Assembly (NCBI GenBank): GCA_964036665.1
Contig: OZ038531.1
Coordinates: forward strand, 6,076,168 to 6,140,167
Direction of reading: 5' to 3'
DNA length: 64,000 nucleotides
Source of the DNA: Gordius sp. MW1
Lineage: Eukaryota; Nematomorpha; Gordioida; Gordea; Gordiidae
The notes under the pieces are model-generated. The model made no database searches. It was not told where the DNA came from and was given only the letters and a program-made list of their open reading frames with translations. This document shows, in pieces, positions 58,850 through 64,000 of this stretch. The position numbers and the translations under genes were made by a program. Positions within the stretch are counted from its first letter, which is position 1. Every line of letters starts with the position of its first letter.

Positions 58850-61240
58850 GAAAAAAATCGATTTTAATCTCACTTTGGCCGATGGTCATTTTTCATTGGT
58901 CAGTAGCCAGCGGAAGGCCAAAAAGTCATATTATCAATGGTATTAACAAAAACAATATATTAATTAAAAATAAAAAAAAATAAAATTTGCCCTCGCCGGG
59001 ATTCGAACCCACATCAGTAGAGGCATAAGCCTTTGTAGGGGCACAGGGACCCATATCAGTAGAGGCATAGGCCCTTGTAGGGGGGGGCCATAGGGTATTT
59101 ATCAATGTTAACTTAATAAACCAATTCAAAAACGAAAAAAAAATTCAAATCTCACTTTGGCCAATGGTCAATTTTTTATTGGTCAGTAGCCAGCTGACGG
59201 CCAAAAAGTCATATTATTAATGGTATTAACAAGACCAATATATTAATTTAATTAAAAATAAAAAAATTTGCCCTCGCCGGGATTCGAACCCACATCAATA
59301 TGGGCATAAGCCTTTATAGGGGCACAGGGACCCATATCAGTAGAAGCATAGGCCCTTGTAGGGGGGGGGCCATAGGGTATTTATCAATGTAACCTAATAA
59401 ACCAATTCAAAAACGAAACAAAAAATTTCAAATCACAATTTGGCCAATGGCCATTTTTTTCATTGGTCAGTAGCCAGCGGACGGCCAAAAAGTCATATTA
59501 TTAATGGTATTAACAAGACCAATTTATTAATTTAATTTAAAAAAAAAATAAAAAATTTTGCCCTTTCCAGGTATCGAACCAGCAAGTCAGATACATTTCA
59601 TATCCTAAAATAAAAGTAGGCTAAATTAAAAAATCGATAAATGGGTTAGATTTAAATATAGGTTAAAAAGCGTATTAACAAGTTACGTACGAGTTGAAAT
59701 TTAATAACTGCTTCCCCTCCCTCACAGTTAGGCTCCGTCTTAATACGCCCTACAACTTCAATCCCGCCATTTTTTTCTGTCCAAATAGGCGATTCACGTT
59801 TCATGGATACAATTTCTTTATTAATCCTTTTACTCTCTGAGTATGCTTGGAGAATCGATTAGAAGGAAAAAAATTGTATGAACAAAGACATGATTTTGGT
59901 GAGTTAATAATATGATAAAAAATATTTTGAAGGATGATAAGCTTTTTTTGATTATAATTGTTATTAATGTTTAGGATTGTCAAGTTAGTTAATAAATATA
60001 CATTTTATACTCTACAATATCAACTTAATATATTGTTATTAATGTTTAGGATTGTCAAGTTTAGTAAATAACTATAATCAAGCTTATACTTCAAAATAAT
60101 ACACATAACATTTTTAATTGTATTATTAGTATATAATATAAAATAAATGATCATATCTTGAGAAGGTACGGTAAAAATTAATTAAAGACTTTAGCACTAA
60201 TATAAAAAAATTAGATTAAATTGAATAATCGGAAAATTTTAATGGATCCCTTTATTGGTCAGTAGCTAGCGAACGGCCAAGTAGCCTATAATTATAATGT
60301 AGAAAAAAATTTGTTACACTTTGGCCAGTGGTCATTTTTTTTATTGGTCAGTAGCCAAAAGGATATAAATACATAAGAGACGAAAAAAAATTTTTTGAAT
60401 CACAATTTGGCCAATGGTCATTTTTTTCATTGGTCAGTAGCCAGGACTCGGTCAAAAAGGAAATTAATAGATAGAGACGAAAAAAACAAAAAAAATTTGA
60501 TTCACAATTTGGCCTATGGTCATTTTTCTTTTTGGTCAGTAGCCAGGACACGGTCAAAAAGTCATATTATCAATGGTATTAAAAAGACCTATATATTAAT
60601 TAAAAAAAATAAAAAAAAATTGCCCTCTCCGGGATTCGAACCCACATCAGTAGAAGCATAGGCTTTTGTGGGGGGGGGCACAGGGACCCACATCAGTAGA
60701 GGCATAGGTAATTATCAATGTTAACCTAATATACCAATTCAAAAACAAAAAAAATTCGAATCACAATTTGGCCAATGGTTATTTTTTCATTGGGCCGTAG
60801 CCAGCGGACGGCCAAAAGTAATATTATCAATGGTATTAACAAGAACAATATATTAAATTAGAAAAAAATGAAAAAAAATAACCCTCTTTGGGTATCGAAT
60901 AACAATTAAGAATTTACCCTCTCCGGGATTCGAACCCACATCAGTAGAGGCATAAATCTTTGTAGGGGCACAGCGACCCATATCAGTAGAGGCATAGGCC
61001 CTTTTAGGGGAGGGCATAGATAGGGTCATTATCAATGTTAACCTAATATACCAATTCAAAAACGAAAAAAAAAATTTCGATACACAATTTGGCCAATGGT
61101 TATTTTTTGTCATTGGTCAGTAGCCAGCGGACGGCCAAAAAGTCATATTATCAATGGCATTAACAAGACAAATTTATTAATTTAATTTTAATAAAAAATT
61201 GTCCTCTCCGGGTATCGAACCAGCAAGTCAGAACGGTAGA
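58850..61240. repeat. Tandem array of about 290-bp units with Pol III B-box motifs
   Basis: Each unit holds a TTTGGCCAATGGTCATTTTT-like block, ATTGGTCAGTAGCCAGCGGA, and a tRNA-like part. On the minus strand this reads GGTTCGAATCCCGGCGAGGGC, with a perfect B-box GGTTCGAATCC at 58999-59009, 59280-59290, 60632-60642 and 60926-60936. Degenerate versions (GGTATCGAACC) lie at about 59571 and 61210. Only the T-arm and 3' acceptor half of a tRNA can be seen, so these are tRNA-derived repeats, not tRNA genes. Confidence 0.8.
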
Positions 61241-61266
61241 GGACGGACGGACGGACAAATAGCTGC

Positions 61267-62640
61267 ACAGCCGGCCCGAGGCCCGGAAAAGCACGGGCCC
61301 GGGCCGGGCCCGGGCCTTAAATTTTGAAACTTTAAAATTCCGGGCCGGGCCTAATTCATAAAATATAGGCCCGGCCCGGGATAATTTAGAAGTAAATAAT
61401 TTAGAAGTCGTAGCCTAGGTAGTTCTTTGTTCTGTTTAAAACAATAATTACAAAAAATTAAAAAAGGAATTGGAAATCTTATTTATACTTGATAGTTATT
61501 TTAAATATACAAGACGAAAATAATGAAGCTGTTTTCATCTTTCCGCAAATTAGTTATTTTCTCCGATCACTTAATTTAAATTTTATAAGCATACCCAAAA
61601 TAGAAAAATATCACTTTACATAGAGTATGGGGTTCAACTTCAAAAAAAATTTCCAATATTTTTGCTAACATTTTAGGTCAAGTATTTTAAAATTTATCCA
61701 TTAAACTTTAACATAAATAATTAAACTATAAATCATATATTTTCATATGCATTAACCTCATATATATGCCGAGATTTTATTACGTAAACTTTCTAGATTT
61801 ATAATGAAAAAAGATAATAACCCGTTATACGGGTACCGAAACAAAATAATAGATAAACTCTAATTTATGCCATATTAATTTAAATAATTTTGATACTGAA
61901 GAATAAAAATAAGTTAATGGTTTGGGACCATGGTAAAGCATCGAATTTGCAACCTGCAATCAACGTCCAAGTTTGCCTTTTTTAAGAAATAAAGACTTAC
62001 TAAAATATCGATATTTTATCATTTTCGCCTTTAATATTTTTATATTCAATCTTTGCATTTTTATGAATAAATTCATTTATTGCGATATTTAGGAATTAAA
62101 AACCTTTAAAAATAATCGAACGAATCTTAAAATTTTTTTCGAATCGAATTTGAATCATTATTTTAATATTGGACGACTCTCGAATCGAGCATTTTTTCAA
62201 ATAAAAATATTGAATCCAAATGGAATACTAAAAATATTCGATTTGATTCGAAATCCAGAGGGGTAGTGGAAAGACCAGAGTGGTCAATTTCTAGCGCTTA
62301 GCTCCCTTGTTTTAAGATTTTTTCGACACCTACTTCATCTGCCTCAAGTAAGAGGTGTTTTTAGTCAGCGGGCCGGATTTATGAAGACCGGAGAACAAAA
62401 ACGCGGAAATTTTTGATGCCTATGTTTTTTTTGCATCATAATACAATATTTCCATTATCGATCTATAATTTTATTATGTACGTTTTATTTTTTTATTAAT
62501 TCCTGCAATTATAAAAATTCCGGGCCGGGCCCAGGCCTCATTTTTAAAAATGCTAAAATTCGGGCCCGGGCCGGGCCTATTTCCCCATTTTAAATTCCGG
62601 GCCCGGGCCCGGCTTTAAAAAAATCGATTTTGCAGGTCTC
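61267..62640. mobile_element. Non-autonomous element with GGGCCCGGGCC-rich inverted ends
   Basis: The left end has GGCCCGGAAAAGCACGGGCC and GGGCCGGGCCCGGGCC; the right end has CCGGGCCCGGGCCCGGC then TTTTGCAGGTCTC. The interior is AT-rich with no gene. It resembles non-autonomous hAT families whose ends are GGGCCC repeats. A clear target duplication was not resolved. Confidence 0.7.
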
Positions 62641-62685
62641 TACGAACAACGGACAGCAAAAGCGAGCCCATAAATTGCATAGCAA

Positions 62686-62930
62686 TTAACAACGAAACAT
62701 TAATTATTCTTGAAGATATATGCTTAGAAATTGAAACAAAGTTTTGACTTAATTGGGTATGCCTGCACCAAATCGTTCTGCTGCTGCTCTATTTGATGTA
62801 GACTTACATTGTGAACGTGAACAAAGTTACAACTTGCGTGATCTTTTGTCTATGTGTGATCTAATGTTCAAAAGCTAACGCTGCAACAAAAAGCCATTTA
62901 CGATCAGATTTTGCTTGTTGTTAATTTTTT
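62686..62930 (+). pseudogene. Helitron remnant, continuation
   Basis: Pieces ETLIILEDICLEI, GMPAPNRSA-like (read MPAPNRSAAALFDVDL across a stop) and LQQKAIYDQILL-like sequence are the segment just before the helicase domain of Helitron proteins. The helicase itself is not present after 62930. Confidence 0.85.
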
Positions 62931-64000
62931 AATCATATAAAACTTTTTGCGTTCACGATACTCGCGGTAATTTGTATTATTTCCCGTTAATTCTGATTTC
63001 AACCAAATATACTAATCATTATTTTTTCATAATATACGTATTTTGTGAAGATACGATAAATAAATAAAAAAGTTAAGAATTATAAATATATGGAAAACAC
63101 GCTATGGCTAATGATTTATATTTACAGATAGTTATGCGGATTTTCTGTCTTATAAAAAATGAATTGCGATTATCCTGGGATAGTAAAGAGATTTGTCTTC
63201 CTATTTTCTTAATAATTTATAAAGTGGGGGCCAAAGGTTGTTAGGGTAGTTGTCGCAATGGGACAAAAAATTATACTATTGTTAATTTCAAAATAATCGA
63301 AAATTTCCAAGACTCGGCTGAAGACAGGGGATCTTTGTTGTGATAAGATGGGCCAAAAACGTAAGTACATGTATAGTCCCATGCTAAAATTCTCGCAAGC
63401 GCCTATAGTTTGGCCATCAGGTCGTTTGCAATCTTCACAGAGGCCTGTGGGTTCAAGAATAGAGGGGATACCAGCTTTGGTAAAAAAAGTTATGTATGAG
63501 CGGTATGTCAAAGATACCGGGCTTTGTTGTGATTACAATGTAGGCCATGATAGCCATTCGATTTTAGGGATTTATTGCAAAGTGAAGAAATTTGTTCAGC
63601 AACTGTATTTCATCCTAATCTTAGGCCTTCAGCGATGCGAATCGTTGTTCGATAAGAGTGGATAGAGGTTACGACTTAGGAAAGCTTCGGGACATTCGTG
63701 ACCTGAGCGTGGAGCTAAGCTCCTAAGCGCTGGAAGTTCCTCTGCCGAAGCGCCATAATAGACTTTAAGATGCACTCGGGCGGGCGCCATTCCAACACTT
63801 TTGAGTGTTTACTTTAGGGGTTTGAGTAGATTGTAAGACTTCATTAAACCAAATTTGAAGGTGCTTTCCTACTCTCTCTTCATTTTATTACAATAGATTT
63901 TAGGCTATGGCAATACACTACTATATACACGCTGTTCTTAAATTTTTTCTGCATTTTCAAACATTATCATTGACTTTTGTAAATTAGTGGTTTATAAACA
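62931..64000. other. Unassigned right end of the window
   Basis: 63209-63511 (minus, 100 codons) and 63348-63665 (plus, 105 codons) are overlapping frames with no family I recognise. The plus frame holds ALVKKVMYERYVKDTGLCCD and the minus frame PDGQTIGACENFSMG. 63650-63790 is GC-richer than its surroundings, without a visible gene. Confidence 0.35.

Larger units (their letters stand above)
58436..62685. mobile_element. About 4.2 kb of repeats inserted in the Helitron
   Basis: The Helitron reading breaks after AHPNININQS at about 58432 and resumes with NETLIILEDICLEI at about 62692. Close to each border lies a copy of CGGACA-ACAAAAAGCGAGCC...AAATTGCATAGCAATTAA (58551-58597 and 62649-62690), in direct orientation. 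The interior has a purine-rich tract (58610-58680), the tandem array 58850-61240 and the GC-ended element 61267-62640. Confidence 0.75.

Noticed and set aside
58990-59012. tRNA gene on the minus strand
   Set aside because: Only the T-arm and acceptor 3' half are present; no D-arm, anticodon arm or paired 5' acceptor strand upstream.
60395-60661. Open frames in the 290-bp array
   Set aside because: They repeat because the DNA repeats, and differ between units by frameshifts.

Overview
This is a nuclear window from an AT-rich, intron-containing invertebrate animal. It has GT-AG introns, AATAAA signals, animal housekeeping genes and many hAT, RTE, Helitron and Ty3/gypsy remnants. Vertebrates look unlikely; I could not place the phylum. 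Most long open frames are broken transposon genes or noise, and most real genes are made of short exons that I rebuilt from splice sites and reading phase.

Layout. 1-8530 is transposon debris: an RTE LINE copy (minus), Ty3/gypsy fragments in opposite orientations, and a hAT element inside one of them. 10184-11654 is a four-exon prefoldin subunit 6 gene (plus). 13301-16366 is an end-to-end RTE LINE (minus) with a 14-bp target duplication. 17828-19623 is a hAT element (minus) carrying a foldback MITE. 21191-21786 (minus) holds a UPF0390 / Leydig-cell-tumour-10-kDa-like gene overlapping a second ORF by ATGA. 23653-35130 (minus) is a large gene for a secreted-type protein with six ZP-N modules, not recognised as a known gene. 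It contains microexons, and one of its exons lies in the centre of a 3.7-kb inverted duplication.

38691-46110 is a compact housekeeping block: LIPT2 (lipoyl/octanoyl transferase, intronless, plus), TMEM33 (seven exons, plus) and, convergently, the Rab geranylgeranyltransferase beta subunit (eight exons, minus). 46111-51117 has no firm gene. 51118-56829 is a three-level nest of hAT elements, each level bounded by its own 8-bp target duplication; the middle one is a giant foldback whose arms carry a 33-bp-like minisatellite. 57000-62930 is a decayed Helitron split by about 4.2 kb of repeats: a tandem array of Pol III B-box units and an element with GGGCCC-rich ends.

The most interesting item is the ZP-N repeat gene. 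Every ZP-N module is encoded by two exons split at the same place (just after the third cysteine, phase 0). Five of the six follow a linker exon ending in phase 1, and the sixth follows a 102-nt exon plus a 19-nt microexon with the same result. The reconstructed 20 exons stay in frame for 893 codons and end at a stop without a ZP-C domain.
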